DNA of 64,000 nt from Owenia fusiformis (GCA_903813345.2 CAIIXF020000004.1:27655985-27719984); one strand, 5' to 3'. Positions 1 through 11,860 are shown, counted from the stretch's first letter. Notes: generated from the sequence alone by a model not told the origin. Made by a program: numbers and translations.

Positions 1-789
1 ATAAAGAATTCATATGAACGAGTCTTGCAAGATACTAAAGAGATACAAATGCATTTTGATACTCAGTTTTTGGGCAATTAAAACTTCCTGTCTGCATTGA
101 GTAGTTATTTATTGTCCGGTGTATAATTTTGAAACATTATCCTAATTTTCACAAAACTTTTTTTGATTCTGCAATAGTTAATGGTTGACATCTATGGCAC
201 AATAAAAACGAATTTTTTTTTATGCAGGGTACGTTCATGATACAGATCAAATCTTGGCTCTACTACAAACTATTACACACTTACTTCAACAGTTCAATAT
301 ATCGCAAAGACACAGTTTTGATTTTGAACAATATCACCAATGGGAGAAATTCTTAAATCTAAATGTTTGGAAAGGAATACGTTTCTACTAAAACATACAA
401 ACCTCTTATTATGATGAAAAAAGGATAGACATCTGATATGTATATGTGCCACATATATAAGTTATACGAAATGAGCATATTTTATTGATTTATCGAAAAT
501 TTGGACGAAATCTTAACAATGGGTGGTACTGAACAACCAAAATCTTCTTTTTAGATATTTTTCAGGGTAGAAATATTATCAATTGATATTGGAAAACATA
601 ATTAACCATATTTTATTGAAAAAAAGGGAATGAAAAAAATTATCAAATGAATATTATATAATTGTCACGGACGTCCATACGTTATTCTAATGAGATAGAT
701 ATTCCTTTCGCCAGAATATTCTCTTCTGTAGAATGTCCATATAAGTCTATGTTCCGAGAATCTAGTAAGAATATATATATGATCGTGAA
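1..789. other. AT-rich intergenic DNA
   Basis: No open frame of note, no terminal repeats and no recognised transposon motif. The stretch is AT-rich like most of the window. Confidence 0.6.
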
Positions 790-1620
790 CTTTCGGACCC
801 ATTATTGACCGGGCTAACCGATGTCAACGTGATCCCAATGTTATGCTGTCCTGATTCGCGAGGTTGCGACAAGATTCGTTACTAAGAAATTTAATTTTTT
901 AATTTTCGGAGAACTGGGTTTCGGACAACTGGGTTTCGGAGAACTTGGTTTCGGACAACTGGGTTTCGGACAACTAGGTTGACCCCGGCATACAACCTTT
1001 TGTTTTTCTATATCGGAAAATAAGTGGAACTTTAAAAGCTTCGGTCACATTTGTTCAATGCGACCACACGTCTATCGTATTTCCCTGAAATATATCAGTA
1101 AATTTCTGCGGCAAACATAGGAAAACTACAGTCGACTAAAGGTCACCTTGCTGTCTACGTACACGACATATCCAGTTTTTACAAGGCGTAGAGTCGGAGT
1201 TAAAACTTTTTCTTTCCTGTGGTCACCATAGATATCAACAAGCAGCAGCCAAACCATAGGTCTCACGATGACCGTACGTCGGGTTCACGGTCGACTTGCG
1301 GGTGCGCTTGGATTTCATAGGTTACAATTGACCTTTCCGAACCATAGAACCCCTTGTGGATGCCTTCAAGAAAAACTACGCACGTTGTAGGGCCGCCCTG
1401 CGCTGATCGTGCGTCATCATTTATCAGCCGTCAAAAATTGTAGTTTTTCCTCATAATCAAGATACGCCGTACGGCTATCTTAGCAAATGTGACTGCTAAA
1501 TTATCTGACTGCAGAAATACTTCGGCAACCGTAGAAATCCTACTTACCACAGAAATGATAGACCGTATAGTCCCTGTACAAATGTGACGTGAGGCTAAGA
1601 ATCCATGATAGTAATTGAAT
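790..1620. other. CpG-rich island-like segment
   Basis: This stretch has visibly more CG dinucleotides than its flanks (many CGA, ACG, GCG and CGT words from about 790 to 1600). It contains the 15-bp tandem repeat at 904-978. No convincing coding region was found; a 27-codon frame on the minus strand near 1220-1310 is basic but matches nothing I recognise. It could be a promoter-type CpG island, the edge of a recently arrived element or a decayed coding piece. The sequence alone does not decide. Confidence 0.4.
904..978 (+). repeat. 15-bp tandem repeat, five copies
   Basis: Five consecutive 15-bp units of the form TTTCGGASAACTGGG, alternating C or G at the variable base. Units start at 904, 919, 934, 949 and 964. 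The unit length is a multiple of three but no coding frame continues through the flanks. Confidence 0.9.
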
Positions 1621-2389
1621 ACGGTTTTAAAATTTAATTTCTCTGAATACCTGTGTTAAAGATAAACATAAATGCAATGAATATTAAAGTACGAACACGT
1701 ATTTTTGTAATGAGACTAGCAAATTAAACCATTGCATTCTTGGAAATTCAAGATGGGTTGGTTGAATTAATTTTATTATGTTTTATTCAAATAGTTTGCA
1801 TTCGCCTGATAGAATTAGCATTAGCATTCCATAGGTAAAAAGCAATTCCGAAATGCCGGCGTCAATATTCTATTGAAATCGTTCTTTATTACGGGTGGTA
1901 TATACATATTCTTTTAGTTCATTTGAAATGATTTCTTTGGTTTTGGAATGGCAACAACTCGGCATTCATTTTTTGATTCAAAAATGGCGCCACAAAACTT
2001 TTGGAATGCCAAGGCATCAATCTGGCATCAATGACGTTATAACAATGTCGTAAAGAACCACTTTACGGTTGAAATGGCAGCTCCGTGGTCCAGTTCATAT
2101 GCAAAACCCAGGGCTCAATAACAATTAAAAGGATTATGATAGAACAATAAAACTAAGTTGGATTGAAAGATATATCTTTATTCTAACTTATTATCAAGTT
2201 TAAGGGACAAAACTTCGTATTCCCTTTAAGTGATTTTGCCCATTTTGGTCTAAGTTGTCAAAAGTGAACCCCAGTGGAATTTTTAAAAAAGTGAACCCCC
2301 CTTGGCAAATCCGGGTGTACGGGCCTGAGTGATAGATATAATTATTAATGATGTATAGTAATGAATTGTGTTTTTAATGTGTATTGCAG
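1621..2389. other. intergenic DNA, nothing recognised
   Basis: AT-rich with no recognisable coding or mobile-element signal. The last bases (2366-2389) form a plausible splice acceptor, a T-rich tract ending in TTGCAG, in front of the next coding piece. Confidence 0.5.
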
Positions 2390-2673
2390 GACCAGTGGTA
2401 TATACATTTGAAGGTACCAGTAAGAAACACATGACGTCATATATCAACAATGAATTGGTCGATAGGAAAACGGCCATAAAGGATGATGAAAACCATAGAG
2501 GTGTACTTGCCAAAGCAAAAGGACAATTCCTAAGGATATGTGGTGCGATTCACGTCCTTGACCTGTATTCTGTAAATTGGGAATTTTATAGCACACATCT
2601 CTTCCACTTTATAAGATACAAAATGGATCAACTTTACCTTGCTGCTGTTGATCTCTATTTATTGCATATATGA
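2390..2673 (+). pseudogene. exon-like fragment of a DUF3987-like protein
   Basis: The open frame follows a good splice acceptor (TTGCAG at 2384-2389). It encodes a stretch ending in AKGQFLRICGAIHVLD, which resembles the AKGQ-LRL-G-LH-L signature of DUF3987 proteins, a family often carried by repetitive genes in invertebrates. The start shown in the same frame (ATG at 2368) lies inside the presumed intron, so I take the acceptor as the true left edge. Similarity probably stops near 2570, where TCTGTAAAT could act as a donor, and the remaining hydrophobic residues to the stop at 2671-2673 look like intron read-through. Function is inferred from the short signature only. It is part of a decayed cluster with the next two entries. 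Confidence 0.4.
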
Positions 2674-2711
2674 GTTTGCATCATAAACTATTATGAATTT
2701 TTCTTAACCAA

Positions 2712-2903
2712 TTGACGATGATTGAGCCCTACAATTTTGTGAGAAAATCTACCAAATTATACGAAAGAACTTGCATTCACTCCTTGCACCTGTTCAAATT
2801 GGGTTTGGTAAAACAGTTCACCCAGATGTTGAGTTGGGATGGCACAAATAACTCTGTTCAGGACATTTACGTCAAGGGAGCAGATGAGGAAAGGACTTTC
2901 TTC
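2712..2903 (+). pseudogene. second exon-like fragment, unknown family
   Basis: An open frame of about 64 codons ends exactly at a strong donor (TTCTTCT followed by GTAAGT at 2904). The protein contains LGLVKQFTQMLS and VQDIYVKGADEE, which look like ordinary globular sequence, but I do not recognise the family. Position and strand suggest it belonged to the same transcript as the DUF3987-like piece just upstream, although the splice phase was not confirmed. No signal peptide or membrane segment is visible. Confidence 0.3.
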
Positions 2904-2977
2904 TGTAAGTAAAATATATATTTTAATGCAAATAAAACCATACAATAGTTACAAGACAATGGCCTGTGGGGTATTGA

Positions 2978-3147
2978 TTTAAGTGTTACAAATGTGACGG
3001 CATCTTGAAACTCTGCAAAAGATCATCAACACGGGATATGTTCAATTGGAAATGTATGAAATGCAGTGACCACAAATTTTCAATTAGAAATTCAGTATTT
3101 TCGATAGTTCGCACTATCTAGTCCTGGACATCATCATGTTCATAAAG
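2978..3147 (+). pseudogene. Merlin/ISXO2-like transposase zinc-ribbon remnant
   Basis: The frame beginning at 2978 encodes KCYKCDGILKLC and then FNWKCMKCSDHKFSIRNSVF. This reproduces the CxxC...CxxC zinc ribbon plus the C-x-x-x-x-SIR-x-x-S-F motif at the N-terminus of ISXO2/IS1595-type transposases, which are related to eukaryotic Merlin elements. A stop follows at the end of that frame, and the next family motif (LVLDIIMFIK) continues one frame over from about 3118, so there is a frameshift. It ends at AAAG followed by GTAAG, a possible donor. Downstream near 3418-3485 the frame VMIEES...GYSK hints weakly at the first catalytic region. No terminal repeats were found. This is a dead remnant. 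Confidence 0.6.
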
Positions 3148-3578
3148 GTAAGATAAGATCAAATTTCTGTGAGAATAAAATGTTAGCAATTAAACTTGAA
3201 ACCTTCTCTTGAAATTTTTTTTCAAAATTCTTTAATATTTATTCAGAAATCCCTACTCCCCAACTCAATTTTTTTGTAAGATCACTTCAAAACTTCTTTA
3301 TCAATATATTTCAAGGCTTACTTGGATGGTCATTTCTTTACATGTGTTCCCAAAATAGTGGCATAGATTAATCCAAAAGTGCTGTTGTCCAGATGGATGT
3401 CGAGGTATCATAAAGGTGATGATCGAGGAATCAAACTGTGGACTTTGGGGATATTCAAAAATGTATTTCATCCAAAAAGGTGAGTTATAAATTTCGAGAT
3501 TTAAGGCCCATCACCAAAAGGGAGCATGTGTACTTTCTTGTCTCTTCAATGCGATAAATATTTCCTCTGGAACTTAAC

Positions 3579-3584
<6 letters not shown>

Positions 3585-3612
<28 letters not shown>

Positions 3613-4339
3613 CATATATTTATTCTTCATACATAATACAGCAAATTCTACTGAGAAAAGCTTGACAAGCTAAAAGGATCATCTTGATATGTCTAAAAAG
3701 TTAAGAGAAGTTGATTTGATTTAATTGCTCAACACCACTGGATTTCCAGATAGATAGAGTCTTATTAATGATCTTCATCGTCTCAAAAACTCAGTCACTT
3801 AAAGAAAAATCATTTGCCTCCCTTAATTCATCTTGCTCGTTTCTTGTCATGAATTCGAAAGTTTATCACACATTGTTCATTTTTCTAGTATTTGTCCATC
3901 ATTATTTGTTTGTCTTCATCACATAATCATAGGCATCTGAATCATACATATGATCCTCTCCTAAATCATCAAGGAAGCGCATATATCTTTCCCTACATGT
4001 TGCGAGGCTGAAGTTAGTAAGTCCTGCTACATCACGTGTTGAAATCGAATCAGTGTTTGTCAGTTTGGAAACTTTGTTATTTTCGCATTGTGTTGATTTG
4101 TTGTCAGATTGTTTCCTAATGTTGACACTGCAGCCTCTGTGTTTTTTATCCAAATTGTTTGTTTTAGTGGCAACATGTTGCACTTTTAACTCTGTTGCAC
4201 TTGATTGGTGTCTTTTTTGTTTAACATCTGTTTGCATCCCAACATTCACTTTTTTGATTCTGTCTCCCGAATTCGGCAATATTGAATTAAATCCACTGTC
4301 GTCTCTATAATCACCCCCAGTTTCATTATTATTGTTTAC
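3585..4339 (-). mobile_element. 5'-truncated processed mRNA retrocopy
   Basis: The insert is flanked by an identical 14-bp direct repeat, AACTTAACATTAAT, at 3571-3584 and 4340-4353. Read on the minus strand it ends in a long A tract (T run at 3585-3612 on the plus strand) preceded six bases earlier by AATAAA (3619-3624). These are the marks of LINE-driven retroposition of a spliced, polyadenylated mRNA with 5' truncation. The insert has no recognisable RT or Pol III promoter, so it is a copied host or element mRNA and not an autonomous element. Confidence 0.88.
3902..4339 (-). pseudogene. C-terminal part of an unknown protein inside the retrocopy
   Basis: One open frame of about 145 codons runs from the very first base of the insertion (4339) to a stop at 3902-3904, so the donor mRNA was truncated within its coding region and the frame has not yet decayed. 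There is no real start codon: the frame is open to the insertion edge. The protein is hydrophilic and Lys/Asn/Ser-rich, with short motifs VGMQTD and KSTQCE (the kind seen in centrosomal or cytoskeletal scaffold proteins) and an acidic C-terminus RFLDDLGEDHMYDSDAYDYV. I do not recognise the parent gene. About 290 bases of 3' UTR separate the stop from the A tract. The open frame suggests a recent insertion. Confidence 0.6.
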
Positions 4340-4353
4340 AACTTAACATTAAT

Positions 4354-5432
4354 GACACCAAGGAATACTTCAAAATTATTGATAGAACTTTATTATATAT
4401 TGATATTGATAGAACTGATTATTAAAACCGGTCGAGCATCAACTTGACTTTCACTGGTGATAAGTGTCTTGCATCAACTTTATAACACTTGTCGTAAGAG
4501 TCCTTCATCAACTTTATCAACAGAGGTCATAAGGGTCCTGCAACAACTTTAATTAATTAATAAAACTCTAATTATCTTGTTTTTAGCACAAATAGCACCC
4601 CTTTTGTTATTTTGCGTTTAACAAATAAAGTTATGTTCAAATTAGTATGTTATCAAAACATCCCTAAATATGAAAAAGTTGTAAATAAAGTTACTCCTTG
4701 TGTGAGCCCTATTATTGTTTACTTTGCCAAACACTTATATATTGATGATTGGAATATTTAGAATCCATTAAATTGTAAAATAGAAAAATTATCATTAACA
4801 ACTGTGACTTATGAATTAAAATGGCATTTTAAGGTCAGAAATATAAAATGCTTTACCATTATTGTTTTTAATAATGAGCCAAAAATGACCAGGTGAAAAG
4901 GTGAACAGATGATATATCCCATATATGCCTCAATAAGAATTGTGTTGTCATAGGCCACCTATGAGTGGAGCCCCATTGGGTGAACAATTCTCGCAAGAGT
5001 TGCGTTCACATGAATCAATAGCAGGGACATTAACTCCATCCCATGTGCAAACTAGATTTGAAGTTAGATTAAGGTTACCCGTTCACAGACTGGAATACTT
5101 GTGAAACGTCTGTTGAAAAGATGAAGTAAAAATTAAAAGGGATAACGCTTACATGACACCAAATGATAAACTCTAAAATCATACCAATGTTTTTTCTTTT
5201 TTCTTGCTTGGCTTTTGTGCCTGCCTGCACCATCTGGATGTGAGAAAAGTCAATGGCGGCTGAACCACTAAACCACTGTTTCACTTTGTTCACCCAGAAA
5301 CAAAGTTGAAAAGTCAATCACAGTTGAAAACCATTTTCAAAAGACTCCCTGATGGCAAATTAATATTAACCTAGAAATTGATAAGATAAATAGACATTAT
5401 ATGCAATTGTTGAATAACTGCTCAGCAATAAC
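4354..5432. other. intergenic DNA, nothing recognised
   Basis: AT-rich unique-looking sequence. A short minus-strand frame near 5075-5317 has no motif I can name. Confidence 0.5.
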
Positions 5433-5856
5433 ATGTCATATTTTAAAACATGGCATAATGAACGTGTTACACATCACACTGAACACTCAACCAGAATTGG
5501 TGAAAATTCTATTAAGGTCCATGGTTCATATATATGGAATTCCCTCAATGAAGATATTAGAAATAAACCATTAAATTCACTCATATCTCGTTTGAAAATT
5601 GACCTCCTGAGTACAGAGTAACCAAAACATTTATTTCATTTCTTTATTGTCTCATATTATTGTATTTGTATATTGTATTTATATTATATTATTGTATTGA
5701 CCTATGTACCACTTTAAATGTTCACAGTTTATCATGTTTATTGTAAATTTAGTTATGGGCAGTCATACACCCCCTGGGGTGTCATAGCCTGTATAATGTT
5801 GTAATTTTTGTAATGAAAACTGAAATAAATTATTTTGAAATTGAATTGAATTGAAA
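5433..5856 (+). mobile_element. LINE 3' end (ORF2 C-terminus plus 3' tail)
   Basis: The frame at 5433-5621 encodes IKVHGSYIWNSLNEDIRN followed by PLNSLISRLKIDLL. This is the G-x-x-x-WNSLP-x-x-I-(R/K) signature that closes ORF2 of CR1/Jockey-type LINEs. After the stop comes a 3' UTR with a short hairpin (ACACCCCCTGGGGTGT at 5766-5781), then TGAAATAAATTATTTTGAAA and an ATTGA-repeat tail to about 5856, typical of LINE 3' ends. The copy is 5'-truncated and lacks the RT. A related tail lies at 49075-49185 and a related ORF2 scrap at 49319-49350. Confidence 0.8.
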
Positions 5857-6057
5857 CAGTAAATCTGAGGTGGTTGTGCTTGGTATACTGGACAAAAATA
5901 AAAACAAAGGGAGTGACATGGTAGATATTGCATCAATATGTTCCCAAAGACTTGACAAGTAGACTTGATAGACATGTTCTACATTGTTCTACATTACATT
6001 TCACAACCTGGTGAAAAGGCAAAACAAATGCTAACAAAATGCTGGTAACTACTTTAA

Positions 6058-6754
6058 CCTTTAGCAGACCACCGGCGACCGCGTCCGCCCATTCAAAACT
6101 ACCCCCAGAATCCACCGGCGGATCCGGACGACACAAATCTAACTTTTGAAAACTTTACTTTTTCCCGCCGTTCTTATGATCCAATTAGATTGCCCGATTT
6201 ATTCAGTCCTTAGTAGATGACTTCCTGTTGACCTAGAAATGGCGATGTTTCGGAAAATATTTCTCATTTCAACAATTCAACAGTGTTTAAGTCGTTTTTA
6301 GTGAACAAATCGTACAAAATGACGGCCAAATACGATCACAACGAAAATGTGGAGGAAATGGATTGCGATTTCGAGCTCTTTAGGCTCTTGGAAGCCGATA
6401 ATGGTCATCGAAAATAGAAACTAGAATATTTTCTGAACTGAAAAGAAGAACATTCGATCTCTGCAAATTCAGTTTTGGATTCTGACCAGACGTTGAATCT
6501 CCCGAGGGGCGAAACGGCGGATTCTGGAGGAGTATTCATGGTATATTCAAGCCCAGTCGTGTTTATGTACGAAAAAAATTCATGAGAACATTTTTCTCAT
6601 GAGCCACGCTAGTGTATCTTCCCTTTGTGAAAATTTTATCCAGATTCATTCAGTAGTTATTGAGATATTAATTATTTAGTCCAGGCATATCATTTTTGAA
6701 AAATAAGTCAGATGCGTGGGATATATTTGCTAAAATAAGTCGGAGTGCAGAAGG
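6058..6754 (+). mobile_element. piggyBac-like deletion derivative
   Basis: The element is flanked by TTAA on both sides (6054-6057 and 6755-6758), the piggyBac target duplication. Its ends are imperfect inverted repeats: CCTTTAGCAGACC on the left, and CCTTCTGCACTCC when the right end is read inward. A second inverted motif sits further in, CCAGAATCCACCGG near 6106-6120 opposed by CGGCGGATTCTGG near 6513-6526. Internally a frame at 6319-6417 starts MTAKYDHNENVEEMDCDFEL and then stops. Its acidic character fits the N-terminal region of piggyBac transposases, but no catalytic core remains. The element is non-autonomous and noticeably GC-richer than its surroundings. Confidence 0.75.
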
Positions 6755-6758
6755 TTAA

Positions 6759-9700
6759 AGGATAAAAGTATAATAATTTATAAATACAACAGCTGAGCCA
6801 GGTCCAGAGACTTGACATCATATAGTCTCAAACTAGGAACTCGCCAGAACCAAGGTAAGGGAAAGAGGAGGAAGGTTTACCCTACAAGTACTTTTCTAGA
6901 GGACGTGGGAAAAGGTTCCAGAACAGTTGGGAGCCCCACAACTCCAGAAGAGGAGATAGTTACAGCTGGAAGCATACTATAGCAGGGATCTAAGGTTAAT
7001 CCCCTCCCGTATGATTACTTCCCCATCCCATGTCATAACTCCATCCCGTCAGGATCTCAGGAGTTCTCCAAGTAATAGGGGAATCCCAATGTACAAAAGT
7101 AAGTATTTCTTATAGAGAAAACATGTTTAACAAACACACATGAATGACCCTGAATATTAAGTTCCAGAGAATTATAATATTCACAGCAGAGAAATGTTTG
7201 CAAATATAAATACCAACAATGCCAATCATGTAGCACAAATGTCCAAAAGTTGGACAAACATAAATGCAACAACAAAAAGGATGTCAAAATTAAATCGAAA
7301 ACACACAATTTGATCAAAAATCAAACTACAGTTTTTTGAAATTGAAATGGGAGGGATTTTACCATCAAACAACTAAATATATTTGCATACAGTTGTGTAA
7401 TACAATGCTTCCTTAAGGTATACCCCTACACAAACAAGATCTGCCTTGAAAACTCCAAAGATGTGAAGGAACAAAAAATACTCAAGTCACTAAAATACTT
7501 AAATTTTGGTGAAAATATAATAAAGTGTTATACACTATTGTTATGAGAAAGTATTACAGAAAAAGAAAGTTTAATTGGACAGATACAATCACTTTATTTC
7601 TCACATAAAAATCTTAAGAATACGTTTGAATATAAGTCTGGTATGACAACCCAAATTCAATTGTGTTCAACAGTCTCAGTTCAGTTCACATATTTCATTG
7701 TATCAAGCTAGACTATTTATTATTTCAGTATTGACTACCTCACAGTTAAACACCCCTGACTCACATCGAATATGCAGACCTCTCTCATTTGCCTGGCTGA
7801 TAAGTTGACACATCCAACTGTAACAAAACAGAACGAGACCTTAGCACTAAGTCACCCACTTTTTATGCAGACAATTAGACATTACATTTAGACGATCAGT
7901 AAATCTGTCCCACTGTCCATTTGTAAGATAACTCAAATATTAGTGGACAGGTTAGTGGCTAGATGAATGAATGAAGTAGATATAATATGCAATCAAATAT
8001 TTCGATTAATGTTTTTTTCCTTTCAGCATTCCTAACTATCACTGTAGTGTTGGACCATGTAATAACAATAGCAGACACCATGAGTGTATAGTGAAAAGGA
8101 GGAATGTCAAAGAGGATAGGTGACACCATTTCCAAAGTGATGATGGTCCACAGCAAACAGAAAAATGGAGGTAGAGGGTCAGAAAATTACAAGAGAATTT
8201 TTAGAGCTCCAAGACAATTTTTAGAGCTCCAAGAGCAAGGTAGGGTGCTCAAACTATTTCTATGTTGGCCACCACTACTCTCAAGCCATACTCAACACTA
8301 TATGAACACTAGTGACAATTGTTTGCCGAACCCTATATAACATGCCAAGAAAAGACTCGTATCTGTCACCAGAGCCTGGGACAAGAGTGTCTGAAACACA
8401 CAAGGCTGTTCAGACTGATATCTGTCAACTTGTAAAAAAGTAAAGCATCCTATAAAATTGAACCCATATCTTTATCTTTCGTCTGATTTAGTAAACTTGA
8501 AAAAATGTCACATCATTTTGACCAGTCAATTTCACTAGCAGAGGCTATCCATTAAATTGGAACTCATATTTTAGATAATGGATATATTTTACTTGTTGGT
8601 GCCTATGAAGTGTATTTAGTGTATTCTAAATCTTCTAAAAACAGCCTTGTTATATGTATAACCCATTTTTACTGAATTAAAATCCTATTTTGATGACACA
8701 ATATGTGTTCACTGTGGAAGTAACTATAACTCTCCCAAGATTTGATTCTCTGACAATATAGATTTTCCAGATACTTTATTGACATCTTTGATCGAAAGCA
8801 AGAAAATCAAATCTGAAACTCTAGGGAACAACGATACTAAAATCCTACATGAAGTCCACATAGATATCATAACTAATTTTCATAATTGATTATCAAAATC
8901 TTTCAATTCACTCTTGAAACAAGATGCACTCCATACCCGGATATCAAAAACTTTAATCTTCAGGACTATGCTGATCAGCTTTGTCTCCCTTCTGTATTAC
9001 ATGTTTTTTAACCTACTCACAATGAATGAACAAGAATTCAAAAAGCTCAAAAACTAAAAACTAAAATAAACGAAACGAAATATTATACACATTTATCCCC
9101 TTGAGTAAATGGTGTCATACTAGGAGATGAAACTACTGGTTTTAGAGTGTGAAAAAAGAACAAGAAAATGCCCCAATTTTCTACACATTGTTGGGCTACA
9201 AAAGGAGACAAAGGCAAGAGTTGATTTGACTCTCTTTGGGCAAATGTTTGCAGTAGACAAATTTCTCTGTTAAAACAAGTTTGCAAACGAGGAGATTTCC
9301 TTTCATTTATGGAAAAAACTGAAGTAAATCCCCTTCTATGACACTTCAAAAATTTCTCAGAGCAGAAGTTGTAAGCATTGTGGATGCTTCAGCCTTGCCA
9401 AGGAAAAAAGGAGACTGTCTTTTGAAGGGACAGTGAAATCTGTAAATATTAAAGTCACCTTTTTACAAGGAGGATGAGTTCCCAAGGTCCTATCTTGATA
9501 TTTTCTGAGTCATGACAGTACTCTTACAAAAGACACAGCTTCTTCTGCAACAACATAGTTCTTTCATAGAGTTCTTCAACAGTAGTTTATTGACGTTGGT
9601 ATGTAGCCTACTAATCTAGTAATTAAAAACATGCATTAGGTTATCTATAATGATAAATAAAATAAATAAAAAACAAATTTCCATACACTGTCCCAAAATG

Positions 9701-10710
9701 TTTTGGTTGCAGTTAATCAGCATATCAGTTCTGCTACCAAGTAGGGTTTCAACAAGTATATCATCACAGCAAAACAGATATGATATGCATTGATTAATAA
9801 ATTCCAATTATTAAGTAATGTTTCATTTCAAGAGGGAGGTATCTGCACGAAAGAACTACTGGCTATACCCCATACAAATTCCACTGCCACACCATGTGGA
9901 ACCTTATGACACAAGACTTCAATGACTGCAAAACTTAGGTATCATGTAACATCTTAAAGAATGCTCACATTGTGAGCATGGCAATCATACAGGCAACACA
10001 CACATACTAAAAATCATTTGAAAATGAGCGTTCTTGTTAATGAAGGTAAAACTAAGTAACTCTTATGCTCAATCGCCTCATTTCTTAGCCTTCCGGTTAC
10101 AAATACAGGAAAAAATTTGGTAAGCAGAACAGTGACTGCAGTAATGGATAACTTATTTAGGTATTTTTTCTGAGAAATTCGGGTCTTAACCATCTTTCAA
10201 GAGAAAATGCTTAAGTCCACTAGACTTTGGTAAAACCTTTTGGAAACAAATACAACAGCACTTATTTTAGACGGTACATATTTCTACTGTGAAAAATGTG
10301 AAAATTATTACTTTGCCAAGAAAGTATGGGAACTCTGGGAGTTGTCCCAATAGGTTTTGGCAAATCTGAAATCTATGCAATATTCCCTCTTCTGGTAGAC
10401 ATGGCAATTTATTTTATTTTTTAGAAACATCATTTTTATTATTATATTGTAATCATCTTATTATGGGGAATTGTTGTGCATAGAGTGATCAATGGATATT
10501 CACGCCTGACAACATTCTTTAAGAATTCTTTAAACAAGAAATAACCTCTCTGACAATGTAGTTGGCAACAACCATCGCTGAAGATGCAGCCAAAAAACAC
10601 CAAGAACATCCGCAACTCAGCTGCTGAAAACAGACCAAGGAGACCAAAATTGTCAACACACAGATCATTATAGACCACCAAAACAACACTAGCCCTTTTC
10701 ATGGTCATCA
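6759..10710. other. long stretch without recognised genes
   Basis: About 4 kb of AT-rich sequence in which I see no transposon protein, terminal repeat or convincing exon. The only clear local structures are the 20-bp duplication at 8191-8230 and a short palindrome, ATGCTCACATTGTGAGCAT, near 9960. Confidence 0.5.
8191..8230 (+). repeat. 20-bp tandem duplication
   Basis: AAGAGAATTTTTAGAGCTCC is followed immediately by AAGACAATTTTTAGAGCTCC, with one mismatch. It lies in a short open frame with no recognised homology. Confidence 0.85.
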
Positions 10711-11085
10711 ATTTCTACCAAAAGAGAGCTGACAATATTTATTAAATGGCGTTCAATAAAGAAAGCTGAACATAGGAAATCTATGACGCAATTAAGAATA
10801 AGTGCACAAAATTTAGCAATAGAGCGAGGAAGATATACAAGACCAATAATTCTAAGAGATCAAAGAAAATGCAAATTATGTAAAATCAACACTGGTACGG
10901 AAACTCATTTTATTTTTGAATGCCAAAAATTGGAATAAATGAGGTATAAATACTTTGGTATGGACCTAATTGTTACAGTATATCATATATTCGTTTATTT
11001 AAATGCTTTCATAGGTTTGATTGTTAACAGTGTGCCAGAGGATGTTAATGTAGCAAGGGCAACTCATCAACTTTTTACACAATAA
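10711..11085 (+). pseudogene. LINE ORF2 C-terminal zinc-knuckle fragment
   Basis: The frame gives LRISAQNLAIERGRY, a short spacer, CKLCK and then ETHFIFECQKL. This is the conserved LRI-x-x-H-x-L-x-IE-x-GRY...C-x-x-C...E-x-HF-x-x-x-C block downstream of the reverse transcriptase in many non-LTR retrotransposons. An in-frame TAA follows the block, and the frame then continues without further stops to about 11085 (ending ATHQLFTQ). The RT core is absent upstream. It is a truncated fragment with one nonsense change and no clear 3' tail. Confidence 0.75.
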
Positions 11086-11480
11086 AATAAGCTTTGGAAA
11101 ATATATTGAATATTGTGTTATTACATACACCTCCAGATTCCAGTCCCAAACACCTTGAAAGTAAATATTTTCCAGACAAGGAAAAATCTTCCAGTGTTAA
11201 ACCTAGTTATTTAACAAAATGGGAACGAGTTGATGCTATATATTTATTAAAAGAATGTTGACAGTAATTGTGTAAACTGTGGTGAAACAAGATATGATGA
11301 AGAGGGCCAACTGTCTTTTATTAATAACTTTCCATTGAGGAGTTAGAGTAAATTAAGAATGAATTAAAGCTGTTGTTCGAGCGGATATAAATGATACATA
11401 GATGTATAGGGAAGTAGAAGTGTTTGTGTATTTCAAGAAGCATGAGGATTCAATTACACATACAGTTCTGAATGTGATGA

Positions 11481-11564
11481 AGATTGGCCATTGCCTTTTC
11501 CAGATTGGCCAATGCCTTTTCCAGATTGGCCAATGCCTTTTCCAGATTGGCCAATGCCTTTTCC
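11481..11564 (+). repeat. 21-bp minisatellite, four copies
   Basis: Four adjacent units of AGATTGGCCAATGCCTTTTCC start at 11481, 11502, 11523 and 11544; the first has one mismatch. The 21-bp period keeps short frames open on both strands, which explains the repetitive small ORFs here. These are unlikely to be genes. Confidence 0.95.
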
Positions 11565-11860
11565 ATGTCTCACTACACTTCACTGCCATTTCGAAACCTC
11601 CACAAAAATCAGTTTAATACAGGTTAGTTGGTCTTTATTTATATACAATTTCCATAGATTAGTAAACAATAGATTATTAAACAATGTAATTAAGTGTAAT
11701 TGCTGTATATAATTATTGTATGTAGTACACTGGATCCATTGAAATATTGTTTTGACTTTCATACAAATTAAGCTATCTGATAGGATATGGAATTCATTTA
11801 TTTGATCAGTTTTGTTGTCAAACAATTAAAGTCAACAAGTGCTTGGGGAAGATATTGATC

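Noticed and set aside
9955-9980. Perfect-looking short palindrome ATGCTCACATTGTGAGCAT
   Set aside because: Short and isolated, with no T run or element context; likely chance.
11353-11712. Overlapping repetitive ORFs on both strands (KRHWPIW and PFPDWPM repeats)
   Set aside because: They arise only because the 21-bp minisatellite is a multiple of three; no flanking homology or start context.
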